Source: Caulobacterales bacterium 32-69-10
GTDB lineage: Bacteria; Pseudomonadota; Alphaproteobacteria; Caulobacterales; Caulobacteraceae
DNA length: 64,000 bases
NCBI GenBank assembly: GCA_002280485.1
Contig: NCED01000004.1
Span: 104,063 to 168,062 of the forward strand
Reading direction: 5' to 3'
The notes below the pieces were generated by a model. That model was not told where the DNA came from and did no database searches. It saw nothing but the letters and a program-made list of their open reading frames with translations. Below are positions 20,473 through 28,926 of this stretch, in pieces. Every line of letters begins with the position of its first letter. Within the stretch, counting starts at the first letter, position 1. A program made the translations under genes and the position numbers.

Positions 20473-21240
20473 CTACATCGACTCCGCGATCAGCGCCGTG
20501 CGTTCGTCCGCGGTCAGCACGCGCCAGCGGTTCTCGGGCATGTCGCCCAGGGTCAGGGGGCCGATGCGGACGCGGAACAGGTCGACGACCTTCAGCTCGA
20601 CCAGTTCGCACATGCGGCGGATCTGGCGGTTGCGGCCCTCGGTGAGGACGATCTTCAGCCGCTGGTCGCTGATCAGCTCGACTTCGGCCCGGCGCAGCTT
20701 GCGTCCGTCCAACTCCAGGCCGTGGCGCAGCAGGTCCATCTTCGCTTCCGTCAGCTCGCCCATCACCGCGACCCGGTACTCCTTGTCGAGCTTGGACTCC
20801 GGCCCGATCAGCGCCTTGGCCAGGACCCCGTCCTCCGACAGGATCAGCAGGCCTCGCGAATCCATGTCGAGGCGCCCGAGGGGGGCGAGCTTGTTGTCGA
20901 GGCCGGGGATGACCTTGCTCCAGCCCCACAGGGCCTGTTTGGTCAGCAGGCGCACAGCGGGGATCTGGCCGGGTTCCGGCTGGGATGAGACCACCCCGGC
21001 CGGCTTGTGGATCACGACGGTGAGGTGGTTCTCCAGGGTCTTCTGGGCGGCGTCGGCCAGGACCAGGGTCTGGCCGTGCTCGATCTTGCGGCCGACGTCG
21101 TCGACGCGCTGGCCGTCGATGGAGACCAGGCCGGCGGCGATCAGCGCCTCGGCCTCGCGGCGGGAGCAGACGCCGTTCTGGGCCAGCCATTTGTTGACCC
21201 GCTGCGGGTCGGCTTCGTCGTAGCGGCGGCTCCAGGCCAT
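20473..21240 (-). CDS. rRNA pseudouridine synthase, RluF/RsuA-like
   Basis: Encodes 255 aa. An N-terminal S4 RNA-binding domain (RVNKWLAQNGVCSRREAEALI) precedes the RsuA/RluB/E/F catalytic domain. The catalytic aspartate is in GRLDMDSRGL (about Asp125). The C-terminal EGRNRQIRRMCELV motif is typical of the family. It isomerises uridine in ribosomal RNA. The lack of the long C-terminal extension and the sequence pattern fit RluF best, but the precise target site cannot be read off. Divergent from the Tat lipoprotein oxidase gene. Confidence 0.9.
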   Translation of the reverse strand: MAWSRRYDEADPQRVNKWLAQNGVCSRREAEALIAAGLVSIDGQRVDDVGRKIEHGQTLVLADAAQKTLENHLTVVIHKPAGVVSSQPEPGQIPAVRLLTKQALWGWSKVIPGLDNKLAPLGRLDMDSRGLLILSEDGVLAKALIGPESKLDKEYRVAVMGELTEAKMDLLRHGLELDGRKLRRAEVELISDQRLKIVLTEGRNRQIRRMCELVELKVVDLFRVRIGPLTLGDMPENRWRVLTADERTALIAESM

Positions 21241-21399
21241 GGGTCTTCGCGGTCTTTCGGGAGGGGTCGCCCGTCTCTAGGCCACCGCGGCTCAAAGAAC
21301 CACCAGTTGACGATCTCCGCCGCGCGCGGGCGCAATGGGATGTCGCGTATCGGGTGCAAACCGACCAGAAGCGTAGCGGGCGAAAAAACGAGGCATGAG

Positions 21400-22581
21400 A
21401 TGGATCGACGCGGATTCCTGAGCGGCTCGATGACGGCCGGCGCCCTGGCGCTCGGCGGCTGCGCCACGGCGGGCACGGCCGCCGGCCCGGCGGGCCTGGC
21501 CTTCTACGACCGCCCACCGCCGCTCGCGCCTATCCGCGTGCACCCCGACCGCCTGTTCGACATCACCGTCTGCCTGCGCCCGTTCCGCGCCGCCGGGCCT
21601 CGCCTCGACGTGGAGCAGGTGGCGGGCAAGCGGGTGGTGCACAACTACGGGCACGGCGGCTCGGGCTGGTCCCTGTCATGGGGCTCGGCGGCCGTGGTGG
21701 TCCCCAAGGCGATGGAGGGGGGCCAGCGCGACATTGCGGTGATCGGCTGCGGGGCCCTGGGGCTGGCCGCCGCCCTGACCGCCCAGCGAGAGGGCGCCCG
21801 GGTCACCATCTACGCCAAGGAGCGCATGCCCTACATCCGCTCGGCCCGGGCTACCGGCACCTGGTCGCCGGACAGTCGCGTGGCCAAGGCCGCCGACGCC
21901 CCGACCGATTTCCCGGCCCTGTGGGAACAGATGACGCGGACCTCGTTCAAGGCGTACCGGGGGCTGCTGGGCCTGCCCGGCGAACCGGTCGAATGGACCG
22001 ACCGCTACAACCTCTCCGACGAGAGCCCCGAGGCGGTGCGCGCCCGCCACCGGCGCGAAGACACCATGGGCTTCGCCGCCTACGGCAGCCGCGTCGCCGA
22101 CCTGACGCCGCGCTCGATCATGATGCCGCCGGGCTCGACCCCGTTCCCGACGCGTTATGTCCAGCGCAACAGCGCCCTGCAGTTCAACATCGCCGCCCTG
22201 GGCCACGTCATGCTCAACGACTTCCTGCTGGCGGGGGGCAAGCTGGAGACGATGGAGTTCGATACGCCGGCGGACCTGGCGCGCCTGCCGCAGCCGGTGG
22301 TGATCAACTGCACCGGCTATGGCGCCCGCACCCTGTGGAAGGACGAGAGCATCATCCCCGTGCGCGGCCAGATCGCCTGGCTGATCCCGCAGCCGGAGGT
22401 GAAGTACGGCATCTCCTACCGCGACCTTACCGTCCTGCCGCGCACCGACGGCATCGTCATCCAGGGCACGGGCCCCACCGAGGCGGTCGGCTGGAACGAC
22501 GCCAACGAGACCCCCGACCGCGCCGAGGCCGAGCGCGAACTGGCCAAGGTGGCGGAGCTGTACTCGCGGATGAAAGGCTAG
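21400..22581 (+). CDS. FAD-dependent oxidoreductase (DAO family) with Tat lipoprotein signal
   Basis: Encodes 393 aa. The N-terminus MDRRGFLSGSMTAGALALGG carries a twin-arginine motif followed by a lipobox ending in Cys, so a periplasmic lipoprotein exported folded by Tat is likely. An FAD-binding loop, DIAVIGCGALGLAAALTAQR, begins near residue 110. The D-amino-acid oxidase-like C-terminal block includes VINCTGYGARTLW and PVRGQIAWL. Substrate is unknown. The ATG at 21400 is chosen over a longer open frame because it creates the signal peptide. It overlaps the convergent DUF167 gene by 4 bp. Confidence 0.88.
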   Translation: MDRRGFLSGSMTAGALALGGCATAGTAAGPAGLAFYDRPPPLAPIRVHPDRLFDITVCLRPFRAAGPRLDVEQVAGKRVVHNYGHGGSGWSLSWGSAAVVVPKAMEGGQRDIAVIGCGALGLAAALTAQREGARVTIYAKERMPYIRSARATGTWSPDSRVAKAADAPTDFPALWEQMTRTSFKAYRGLLGLPGEPVEWTDRYNLSDESPEAVRARHRREDTMGFAAYGSRVADLTPRSIMMPPGSTPFPTRYVQRNSALQFNIAALGHVMLNDFLLAGGKLETMEFDTPADLARLPQPVVINCTGYGARTLWKDESIIPVRGQIAWLIPQPEVKYGISYRDLTVLPRTDGIVIQGTGPTEAVGWNDANETPDRAEAERELAKVAELYSRMKG

Positions 22582-22859
22582 GCGGAGAAGGGACCCAGAA
22601 GCCGCTCCACCTCCGTCGCATCGATCCCCTCGATCTCCACCGCCTTGAGCCGGCTCTGGCCGCCGCGGACCACCGACACCGCCGACCGGCGCACCCCAAG
22701 GGCCTTGGCGATCAGGGCCTCCAGGGCGGCGTTGGCCTCGCCTTCGACGGGGGCGGCGCGCACGCGAACGGCCAGGACCGGGCGTCCGTCGGCGTCCGTG
22801 GTCCAGCCGTCGATGCGGTCCGCGCTCGCCTTGGGCGTCAGCCGGACGTGCAGACGCAA
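22578..22859 (-). CDS. DUF167 (YggU) family protein
   Basis: A 93-aa protein with the DUF167 pattern VRLTPKASADRIDGW, AVRVRAAPVEGEANAALEAL and GQSRLKAVEIEG. Function is unknown. It lies 4 bp downstream of the YggT-family gene on the same strand, the usual YggT-YggU pairing in proteobacteria. Confidence 0.9.
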   Translation of the reverse strand: MRLHVRLTPKASADRIDGWTTDADGRPVLAVRVRAAPVEGEANAALEALIAKALGVRRSAVSVVRGGQSRLKAVEIEGIDATEVERLLGPFSA

Positions 22860-22863
22860 CGGA

Positions 22864-23169
22864 TCAGCCGAGGGCGGCGATCAGGGGGCCGGCGATGGTG
22901 TTGCGGATCAGGATCTTCAGGGCCTGCAGCAGCAGCAGCAGGATGATCGGGCTGATGTCGATGCCGCCGAGGTTGGGCATGAACCGCCGGATCGGCCGCA
23001 GCAGGGGATCGGTGATCGCCGTCAGCACATTGACGATGCGGTTGACCGTCGGATTGCGCACATTGAGCACGTCGAAGGCGATCAGCCACGACAGGATCGC
23101 GGTCACGATCACCACGAAGATGATCAGGTCGATCAGGCTGAAGATCAGAAACAGCAGCGCGGTGGCCAT
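22864..23169 (-). CDS. YggT family membrane protein
   Basis: A 101-aa integral membrane protein with two hydrophobic segments (about 3-25 and 65-85). Between them lies NPTVNRIVNVLTAITDPLLR, then PIRRFMPNLGGIDISPI, the family signature. YggT homologues have been linked to osmotic tolerance and cell division in some bacteria, but no role is certain. It is cotranscribed with the DUF167 gene. Confidence 0.92.
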   Translation of the reverse strand: MATALLFLIFSLIDLIIFVVIVTAILSWLIAFDVLNVRNPTVNRIVNVLTAITDPLLRPIRRFMPNLGGIDISPIILLLLLQALKILIRNTIAGPLIAALG

Positions 23170-23254
23170 GATCCCTCCAGAGCCCGGACGCCCGCTTCTA
23201 GCCCGCGTCTCGTCGGACCCGCAAGGACAACTCCGGCGCGCACCGCGCGTTCGC

Positions 23255-23284
23255 TTGACAAGGGACAGACGCGCCCCTTATTTG
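23255..23284 (+). promoter_or_regulatory. Probable promoter of tRNA-Ala
   Basis: A perfect TTGACA at 23255-23260 is followed after 18 bp by TATTTG. Transcription would start about 40 bp before the tRNA. The -35 is strong and the -10 weak. Confidence 0.5.
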
Positions 23285-23330
23285 CCGCCTCCCGCGCCGG
23301 GCCTCGCTACCCGCGCGCGCCGGGGCGTAT

Positions 23331-23406
23331 GGGGCCGTAGCTCAGTTGGTAGAGCGCTTCGTTCGCAATGAAGAGGTCAGCGGTTCGACTCCGCTCGGCT
23401 CCACCA
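23331..23406 (+). tRNA. tRNA-Ala (anticodon CGC)
   Basis: A 76-nt cloverleaf with CCA encoded. Acceptor strands GGGGCCG and CGGCTCC contain the G3:U70 pair, the alanine identity element. The D-arm is GCTC...GAGC. The anticodon stem is CTTCG/TGAAG with loop TTCGCAA, so the anticodon is CGC and reads GCG. The T-arm is AGCGG-TTCGACT-CCGCT. GCG is a frequent codon in this GC-rich genome. Confidence 0.97.
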
Positions 23407-23476
23407 TTCGCCCCCCGCCATCCCGGATGATCTGACGCCGTTCACGCGCTAGGCTCGACCGTGAGCGGGGGCGGCC

Positions 23477-24070
23477 ATGGCGCGGATGACGATCTACGGC
23501 GACCTCAGGTCGGGCAATTGCCTGAAGGTGAAGTGGACGGCCGACCACCTGGGCCGGGCCTACGACTGGGTGCACGTCGACATCATGAGCGGCGGTTCGC
23601 GCACGCCGGCGTTCCTGGCCATGAACCCGGCGGGGCAGGTCCCCGCCGTGGTGCTGGAGGACGGGCGGGCCCTGGCCCAGTCCAACGCCATCATCTTCCA
23701 TCTGGCCGAGGGATCGGACCTAATCCCTCAGGATGCCTATGACCGGGCCAAGATGTTCGAGTGGCTGTTCTGGGAGCAGTACAGCCACGAGCCGGTCATC
23801 GCCGTGCGGCGGTTCCAGAAACTGTACCTGGGCAAGGCCGAGGACGAGATCGAGCCGCGGCTGATGGAGCGCGGGCTGGCCGTCCTGGGGCTGATGGAGC
23901 GGGCGCTGGCCGCCGCGCCGTGGCTGGCCGGCGACCGACTCAGCCTCGCCGACATCTCGCTCAGCGCCTACACGGGCCTGGCGCACGAGGGCGGGTTCGA
24001 GATGTCCGGCTTCCCCGCCATCCAGGCCTGGCTGGGGCGGGTGCAGACAGCGCTCGGCGCCGGGGGCTGA
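23477..24070 (+). CDS. Glutathione S-transferase family protein
   Basis: Encodes 197 aa. The thioredoxin-like N-terminal domain (about 1-78) includes MTIYGDLRSGNCLKVKWTAD, with a Ser/Asn-Cys region at the usual catalytic position, and AMNPAGQVPAVVLEDGRALAQSNAI, where the cis-Pro and the glutathione-contacting Ser lie. The helical C-terminal domain carries the N-capping motif LAGDRLSLADISL. Substrate unknown. The start is the ATG at 23477; a GTG at 23461 is out of frame. Confidence 0.9.
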   Translation: MARMTIYGDLRSGNCLKVKWTADHLGRAYDWVHVDIMSGGSRTPAFLAMNPAGQVPAVVLEDGRALAQSNAIIFHLAEGSDLIPQDAYDRAKMFEWLFWEQYSHEPVIAVRRFQKLYLGKAEDEIEPRLMERGLAVLGLMERALAAAPWLAGDRLSLADISLSAYTGLAHEGGFEMSGFPAIQAWLGRVQTALGAGG

Positions 24071-24111
24071 AGCCCGCCGGCGCCGGTCGTCTGTCTTAAG
24101 GGCCTGGCGCC

Positions 24112-25755
24112 TTAGGGGTTGGCCGCCACTTCGGTGGGCTTGGCCACGGCTTCGGGCTGGGTGACGACCCGGGCCCGGGCCCCCGTGCCGGCGCCGGCGT
24201 CGACCACGGTGAAGTTCCGCGCCACCTCGACATCGGCCCTGGCGGGGTTGTTCAGCGCGAAGTTGCTGGCCATGGCGAAGGTGCGGCGATCCTTGGGGTC
24301 GTTCTCGCTGTGGAACGCCGCCTTCATGACGGTGGAGTTGGGGTTCGACACCGTGGCGCCAGTGATGCGCATGCCCATGGTGCTCGAGCCGGCCTGCAGG
24401 TTCGGCAGGGAAGTGCTGCGGAAGAAGCGGTAGGCCGCGACGGTGCCGATGCCCGGCGCCGCCGTGCCGCCCGGCCCAAGGCCGGTGTCGATGGCCTGGG
24501 TGTCTTCGAGCCAGGCCTGGGCGCCGGCCCCGACGGAATAGGCCGCCATGCCGCAGCGCGTGCCGGTGGAGTCGCGCACGGTGACGTGGGCGTCCTCCTC
24601 CTTCACCGCCACGCTCCGGGAGTCGTAGGAGCCGCGGGTCTTGAAGCAGAACAGGGGGGCGTCCGAGACCATCGCGCCGGAGATCTCGATGCCGTTGGCC
24701 GGGAAGCCCGGGACGTCGATGCCCTCGGCGACATGGGTGATCTTGGCGTCGACGATGCGGATATCGTTGCCCGAGTTCACGGTGATGCCGTCGCTCTGGT
24801 AGGGGTAGAGCATGCCGTCGGAGAACCGGGTCAGCAGCCGCTCGATGCGGGGCCGGATGACGTCCAGGTTGGTCACATTGGCCAGGACGATGCCGTAGAT
24901 TTGCTCTTCGACCCGCTTCTTGGCCATGGTCCGGCCGTCGAAGTCGGTGATGGTGAAGCCGTTCCAGTCGCCCTTACGCTGCAGGGTGGCCAGGGTATAG
25001 TTCTTCCAGAACTCCGGATCGGCCTGGTCTTCGGCATAGGGCGTCCAGGTGATGTCGTGGACGTAGATGTCCGTGAGGTAGCCGCCGGTCGAGTTGACGA
25101 CGATGATGCCGTCGCCCTTGCCGCCGCCGGTGATCTCGATATTGCGGAATTCCGGCGTCACGTCCGTGGTCCAGATGCCGGCGGAGTCGGAGACCGAGCC
25201 CGTCGCCTCGCTGTCCTTGGGGCCGCGCTCGATCTTGATGTTCTCCAGCCGCAGGGTGATCGGCGTGCCGCCGCCGGCGGCGTAGATGGTGCGAACCACC
25301 TTGTCGTCGTCCAGCTGCTTGAGCTCGAGGTTGCGGATGGCCAGGGTCCGGTTGATCTCGAGCATGCCCCGGATCGTGTAGACCTGACGCTTGCCGCCGG
25401 CCGCGCCGTCGATGACGCCGTAGCGCTTGTTCTTCACCGCCGCCTGCAGGGTCGCCAGATCCTTGGCCGGATCGCCGGTCGGCGCCGGCAGGGCGTAGAC
25501 CTCGCCGGCCATGGCCGTCGCCGATTCCGGCGCCTTGTGGCACTCGAGGAAGTCGATCGTATCGCAGCGCGCCGCGGCCTCGGCCGCCTCGATCTGCTCG
25601 GGGGTCTGGCCTGGCAGCAGCAGTTCGACGGGCGGACCGAAGATCTCCTGGAATTGGCCGGCGTCGCGGTCGCCGGACACCACCTGTGTTCCCGCGAGGC
25701 CGGCCGCCAGGGCGGCCGAGCACGACAGGGCGGCGGCGCACACTCCGATATTCAT
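24112..25755 (-). CDS. Secreted right-handed beta-helix protein
   Basis: Encodes 547 aa with an N-terminal signal peptide (MNIGVCAAALSCSAALAAGL). The body has recurring short strands typical of a right-handed parallel beta-helix: RNLELKQLDDD, LRLENIKIERG, RNIEITGGGKGDGIIV, NDIRIVDAKITHV and NGIEISGAMVSD. Such folds occur in pectate lyase-like polysaccharide-active enzymes and in adhesins. No catalytic motif can be assigned. The ATG at 25755 has GAGG just upstream; the GTG at 25797 has none. The upstream region is unusually AT-rich for this window. Confidence 0.75.
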   Translation of the reverse strand: MNIGVCAAALSCSAALAAGLAGTQVVSGDRDAGQFQEIFGPPVELLLPGQTPEQIEAAEAAARCDTIDFLECHKAPESATAMAGEVYALPAPTGDPAKDLATLQAAVKNKRYGVIDGAAGGKRQVYTIRGMLEINRTLAIRNLELKQLDDDKVVRTIYAAGGGTPITLRLENIKIERGPKDSEATGSVSDSAGIWTTDVTPEFRNIEITGGGKGDGIIVVNSTGGYLTDIYVHDITWTPYAEDQADPEFWKNYTLATLQRKGDWNGFTITDFDGRTMAKKRVEEQIYGIVLANVTNLDVIRPRIERLLTRFSDGMLYPYQSDGITVNSGNDIRIVDAKITHVAEGIDVPGFPANGIEISGAMVSDAPLFCFKTRGSYDSRSVAVKEEDAHVTVRDSTGTRCGMAAYSVGAGAQAWLEDTQAIDTGLGPGGTAAPGIGTVAAYRFFRSTSLPNLQAGSSTMGMRITGATVSNPNSTVMKAAFHSENDPKDRRTFAMASNFALNNPARADVEVARNFTVVDAGAGTGARARVVTQPEAVAKPTEVAANP

Positions 25756-25851
25756 AGCAACCTCATGCCTAATCTCAGGCGCAAGATTACAACTCACCCA
25801 TGAAGTAACGGTGAGGTTGTATGATGAATATTGGGCCGGTATCTGTTAGGC

Positions 25852-25893
25852 TTAACCGGCGTAAACCATCCCAGTTATTATAATATATACCAT
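25852..25893 (-). CDS. Possible 13-aa leader peptide upstream of the beta-helix gene
   Basis: A short frame on the minus strand, MVYIIITGMVYAG, is preceded by AGGAGG with ideal spacing, in an AT-rich stretch 97 bp before the beta-helix start. The ribosome site is the best in the neighbourhood, which makes chance less likely. No similarity can be judged from 13 residues. It might be a regulatory leader peptide or simply a decayed gene start. Confidence 0.3.
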   Translation of the reverse strand: MVYIIITGMVYAG

Positions 25894-25962
25894 GAAATCC
25901 CCTCCTTTATGTTTTCCGGCGCGTTAAGCATAAGGGGCGGCCGAGGCCGTGGCGCGGGTCCG

Positions 25963-26292
25963 CTAAGGTCTTGGCTTGAAGGGCTTGCGCGCGAGGCCCC
26001 TGCGCGGCGGCTTGTCCCCCGCCGCCTTGCCGGCGATTTCCTTCAGCTTGACGGTCTGCAGGGTGGAGAGGGCCTGGCCGGGGCCGCCCTTCTCGGGATC
26101 GCCGAAGGCGCGGCCGTAGGTGGTCACCCTCTGCTCGACCGAGCCGAGGAACTCGCCCTCCCAGTCGGACAGCGCCACGCCGGCCTTGTCGGCCGCGTTG
26201 CGGGCGCGGCGCAGCGCCCGCAACGCGGCGCGCTTGGCGGCGGCCTTGGCCGCCTCCCGCGCCTGTTCCGGTGTTGAAGCCTTTCGCTTCAC
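25963..26292 (-). CDS. Basic conserved hypothetical protein coupled to gapR
   Basis: A 109-aa protein that I cannot assign to a named family. The N-terminal 35 residues are a Lys/Arg/Ala-rich helix (KAAAKRAALRALRRARNAAD). The middle, SDWEGEFLGSVEQRVTTYGR, looks structured. The C-terminus (RRGLARKPFKPRP) is basic and probably flexible. The overall strongly positive charge would suit nucleic-acid binding. Its ATG overlaps the stop of gapR (ATGA), so the two are made together. A role beside GapR in chromosome organisation is inference only. Confidence 0.75.
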   Translation of the reverse strand: MKRKASTPEQAREAAKAAAKRAALRALRRARNAADKAGVALSDWEGEFLGSVEQRVTTYGRAFGDPEKGGPGQALSTLQTVKLKEIAGKAAGDKPPRRGLARKPFKPRP

Positions 26293-26564
26293 AGACCCCC
26301 GATGGCGGACAGATAGAGGTCGAGCAGGGCCTCTTCCTCCTGGCGCTTGGCGGTGTCCTGCTTACGCAGGCGAATGATCTTGCGCAGGATCTTGACGTCG
26401 AAGCCCTCGCCCTTGGCCTCGAGATAGACCTCCTTCATGTCGGCCATGATGGCGGCCTTGTCCTCTTCGAGGCGCTCGATGCGCTCGACGATGGTCTTCA
26501 GGCGGCCCTGGGCCGTGGTGTTCAGGACGTCGGGATTGCCGCTGAAGTTAGCGTCGTCGGCCAT
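26289..26564 (-). CDS. gapR: Nucleoid-associated protein GapR (DUF2312)
   Basis: Encodes 91 aa matching GapR/DUF2312 across its length: VLNTTAQGRLKTIVERIERL, DMKEVYLEAKGEGFDVKILR, then KIIRLRKQDTAKRQEEEALL and DLYLSAIGGL. GapR forms clamp-like multimers on overtwisted, AT-rich DNA ahead of replication forks and highly transcribed genes and stimulates topoisomerases; it is important in Caulobacter. The start at 26564 follows the family length, removing a 14-residue upstream extension. Two GC-rich hairpins lie between this gene and the upstream HAD gene. Confidence 0.94.
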   Translation of the reverse strand: MADDANFSGNPDVLNTTAQGRLKTIVERIERLEEDKAAIMADMKEVYLEAKGEGFDVKILRKIIRLRKQDTAKRQEEEALLDLYLSAIGGL

Positions 26565-26585
26565 CTGGGTACTCCGGGAAGGGAA

Positions 26586-26635
26586 GGGGGCCGCACCGGC
26601 CCGCATTCGACAAGAAGGGGCCTTATCGGCCCCCG
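26586..26635 (-). other. Two consecutive hairpins between HAD gene and gapR
   Basis: Read on the minus strand, GGGGCC-GATAA-GGCCCC followed by TTCTTG (26617-26633) and GGGCCG-GTG-CGGCCC followed by a C/T-rich stretch (about 26588-26602). The first resembles a weak intrinsic terminator or attenuator for the HAD transcript; the second sits about 24 bp before the gapR start. Confidence 0.45.
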
Positions 26636-26642
26636 GAAAGTT

Positions 26643-27251
26643 TCACAGCAATCCGCGCGATTCCAGCGCCGGGCGCAAGCCCGCCGGATCGTCGAACAGG
26701 TGGACATAAAAGCCCATCCTGTGGGCGGCTTCTATATTCGCCGGACTGTCGTCGACGAAGAACAGCTCGGCGGGGCTCATGCCGGACCGCGCGCAGGCGA
26801 TCTCGAAGGCGCGGGGGTCAGGCTTGACCACGCCCTCGTCGGCCGAGACCACCACATCGCTGAAGAGGCCGAAAGCCGGGCTGAGCGCCTGGACCATGGG
26901 CCATTTCTCGGCCGGCATGTTGGTGAGGCCGTACATCGCCACGCCGCGGGCGTGCAGGTCGCCCATCACGGCGAGGGTCTGCGGGATGACGCCGTCGATC
27001 ATCTCGTCGAAGCGGGCCTCCCAGGCGCGGATGGCTTGCTCGTAATGGGGATGGCGGGCGATGAGGGGGGCGGCGTTCATCGCCATCGGCACGCCGCGGT
27101 CGTGCTCGGTGTGCCAGGCCATGGTGCAGACCTCGGTCAGGAACCGGTCGCACTCGCCAGGGTCGGGGAAGATCTTGGAATAGAGGGTGCGCGGATTCCA
27201 GCGCACCATCACATTGCCGACGTCGAACAGGACCGCGCGCGGCCCCGGCAA
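26643..27251 (-). CDS. HAD-IA family hydrolase (YihX-like phosphatase)
   Basis: Encodes 202 aa. HAD motif I is VLFDVGNVMVRWNP, the variant typical of YihX-like enzymes. Motif II is the Thr in GLTNMP, motif III the Lys in DEGVVKPDPRAFE, and motif IV is FFVDDSPANIEAA. YihX of E. coli is a glucose-1-phosphate phosphatase, but substrate cannot be inferred here. It starts 4 bp after rpmJ on the same strand, so it is likely cotranscribed from the rpmJ promoter. Confidence 0.9.
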   Translation of the reverse strand: MPGPRAVLFDVGNVMVRWNPRTLYSKIFPDPGECDRFLTEVCTMAWHTEHDRGVPMAMNAAPLIARHPHYEQAIRAWEARFDEMIDGVIPQTLAVMGDLHARGVAMYGLTNMPAEKWPMVQALSPAFGLFSDVVVSADEGVVKPDPRAFEIACARSGMSPAELFFVDDSPANIEAAHRMGFYVHLFDDPAGLRPALESRGLL

Positions 27252-27255
27252 GGCC

Positions 27256-27381
27256 TTAGCCCTGACGGGCCTTGAAGCGCGGGTCGGTCTTGTTGATCAC
27301 ATAGACCCGGCCCTTGCGGCGCACGACCTTGCAGTCCCGGTGGCGGGTCTTCAGGGACTTGAGTGAGCTTCTGACCTTCAT
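27256..27381 (-). CDS. rpmJ: 50S ribosomal protein L36
   Basis: A 41-aa protein, [20 protein letters not shown] then [21 protein letters not shown]. This is the longer alphaproteobacterial type of L36. Only one Cys is present, so it is the zinc-independent form. It is the first gene of an rpmJ-HAD unit, preceded by a strong promoter and a leader hairpin. Confidence 0.96.
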   Translation of the reverse strand: MKVRSSLKSLKTRHRDCKVVRRKGRVYVINKTDPRFKARQG

Positions 27382-27416
27382 GGTCCGGTCTCTTAAGCAG
27401 GCGGCGCAAATGCAAA

Positions 27417-27438
27417 CCCGCGCAAACGACTGCGCGGG
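27417..27438 (-). other. Hairpin in the rpmJ leader
   Basis: Read on the minus strand, CCCGCGCA-GTCGTT-TGCGCGGG is an 8-bp perfect stem followed by TTTGCATTTG. It lies just after the predicted transcription start and 36 bp before the rpmJ ATG, so it could act as an attenuator or as a stabilising 5' stem. Confidence 0.5.
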
Positions 27439-27451
27439 CGACGAGGCGGTG

Positions 27452-27480
27452 CGTATAGAGGCGCGCCCCGTTTGAGTCAA
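27452..27480 (-). promoter_or_regulatory. Promoter of rpmJ
   Basis: On the minus strand, TTGACT (27480-27475), 17 bp, TATACG (27457-27452). It also fits the Caulobacter pattern TTGACGS-N14-GCTANAWC in its TCTATACG form. It is located about 70 bp before the rpmJ start and is the best promoter match in the window. Confidence 0.7.
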
Positions 27481-27566
27481 CTTGGGTAGGGCGACGGCTG
27501 CGCGCTCTCTCAGCGTTGTGACGCTGTGAAGGTTGAACGGGAGGCCAAAACCGTTAGCCTTCATAG

Positions 27567-28853
27567 ATGCATCGCCGGACCTTCCTCCTTTCCACGGCAG
27601 GGCTCACGGTGACTCCCGTGCCCGGGTCTTGGTTCCAGGCCGCCCTGGGACCGCCGTCGCCCCCCCCTTACGTCACGCCCGGGGCCGCGGAGTTCGACGC
27701 CTGGCGTCAGGGCTTCATCGACAAGGCGGCCGGCCAGGGTTTGCCCCGTGACCGGGTCGTCCAGGAGCTGGCCGGCCTCAGCCTCGATACCAGCGTCGTG
27801 GCGTCCGACCGCCGCCAGCCGGAGCTGTCGCGCCCGATCGGCGACTATATGGCGGCTTCCATCTCGGACGCCCGCATCCAGCGCGCCCAGGCCCTGGCCA
27901 GTGAGCTTTCCGGCCCTCTGAACGATGTGTCGGGCAAGACCGGCGTCCCGCCGGAGATCCTGCTGTCGGTGTGGGCGGTGGAATCCAACTTCGGCCAGAA
28001 CCAGGGCGGCTACGACGTGGTCCGCTCGCTGGCGACCCTGGCGGCCGACGGCCGGCGCCGGGCCTGGGCCGAGCAGCAGCTGATGTCGGCCCTGCGCATC
28101 ATCTTCTCCGGCGAGGCGCCGCGCGAACGGCTGAAAGGCTCCTGGGCCGGGGCCATGGGCCAGACCCAGTTCACGCCCGAGGATTATCTGGCCTGGGCCA
28201 TAGACGAGGACGGCGACGGCCGGCGCGACATCTGGGGCTCGTCGGCCGACGCCCTCGGCTCGACGGGCAATTTCCTGGCGCGCAAGGCGGCGTGGCGCAG
28301 GGGCCAGGGCTGGGCCCGCGAGGTGATCCTGCCCGCCGGCTTCGACTACGGCCTGGCCGAGGCGCCGTTCCGGCCCCGGGCCGACTGGACCGCGCTGGGC
28401 GTGCGGCCCGCCGATGGCGGGACCTGGAACGCCTCGGAGGCGCAGGAGGGCATGGGCCTGATCCTGCCCGCCGGCTGGCAGGGGCCGGCCTTCCTGATCC
28501 TGCCCAACCACATGGCCATCCGCGCCTATAACAACTCGACCAGCTATGCACTGGCGGTGGGGCTGCTGGCCGACCGCATCGCGCGCCGCCCGATCCTGGC
28601 GAAGGCCTGGCCCGCGGACCAGCCCCTGTCCAGGGCTGACCGGCTGGCGGCCCAGACGTCGCTGAATAGCCTGGGGTTTGACGCCGGGGAAGCCGACGGG
28701 GTGATCGGCACGCGCACCCGCGCCGCCGCCCGGGCCTGGCAAAAGGCGCGCGGCCTGCCGGCGGACGGCTACCTGACCTACGGCCTGATCCAGGCGCTCA
28801 AACTGCAGGCGGCCGGCTCCGCCCCGCCTGCGGCCGGAGCGACCTTGTTCTGA
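27567..28853 (+). CDS. Lytic murein transglycosylase (MltB/SLT3 type) with PG-binding domain
   Basis: Encodes 428 aa with an RR-containing signal sequence ([17 protein letters not shown]). The catalytic SLT3 domain spans about residues 45-340, with the active-site glutamate in [19 protein letters not shown] and the family block [20 protein letters not shown]-terminal peptidoglycan-binding type 1 domain (about 360-420) includes [19 protein letters not shown]. It should cleave the glycan strand to give 1,6-anhydro ends in the periplasm. It is divergent from rpmJ with 185 bp between. Confidence 0.93.
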   Translation: MHRRTFLLSTAGLTVTPVPGSWFQAALGPPSPPPYVTPGAAEFDAWRQGFIDKAAGQGLPRDRVVQELAGLSLDTSVVASDRRQPELSRPIGDYMAASISDARIQRAQALASELSGPLNDVSGKTGVPPEILLSVWAVESNFGQNQGGYDVVRSLATLAADGRRRAWAEQQLMSALRIIFSGEAPRERLKGSWAGAMGQTQFTPEDYLAWAIDEDGDGRRDIWGSSADALGSTGNFLARKAAWRRGQGWAREVILPAGFDYGLAEAPFRPRADWTALGVRPADGGTWNASEAQEGMGLILPAGWQGPAFLILPNHMAIRAYNNSTSYALAVGLLADRIARRPILAKAWPADQPLSRADRLAAQTSLNSLGFDAGEADGVIGTRTRAAARAWQKARGLPADGYLTYGLIQALKLQAAGSAPPAAGATLF

Positions 28854-28926
28854 GCCCTCTTGAGGCCCAGGCGCGCATCGTGATAGTTCGCGCCCCGTAG
28901 CGTCACGCCCGAGGGACAGAACCGCC

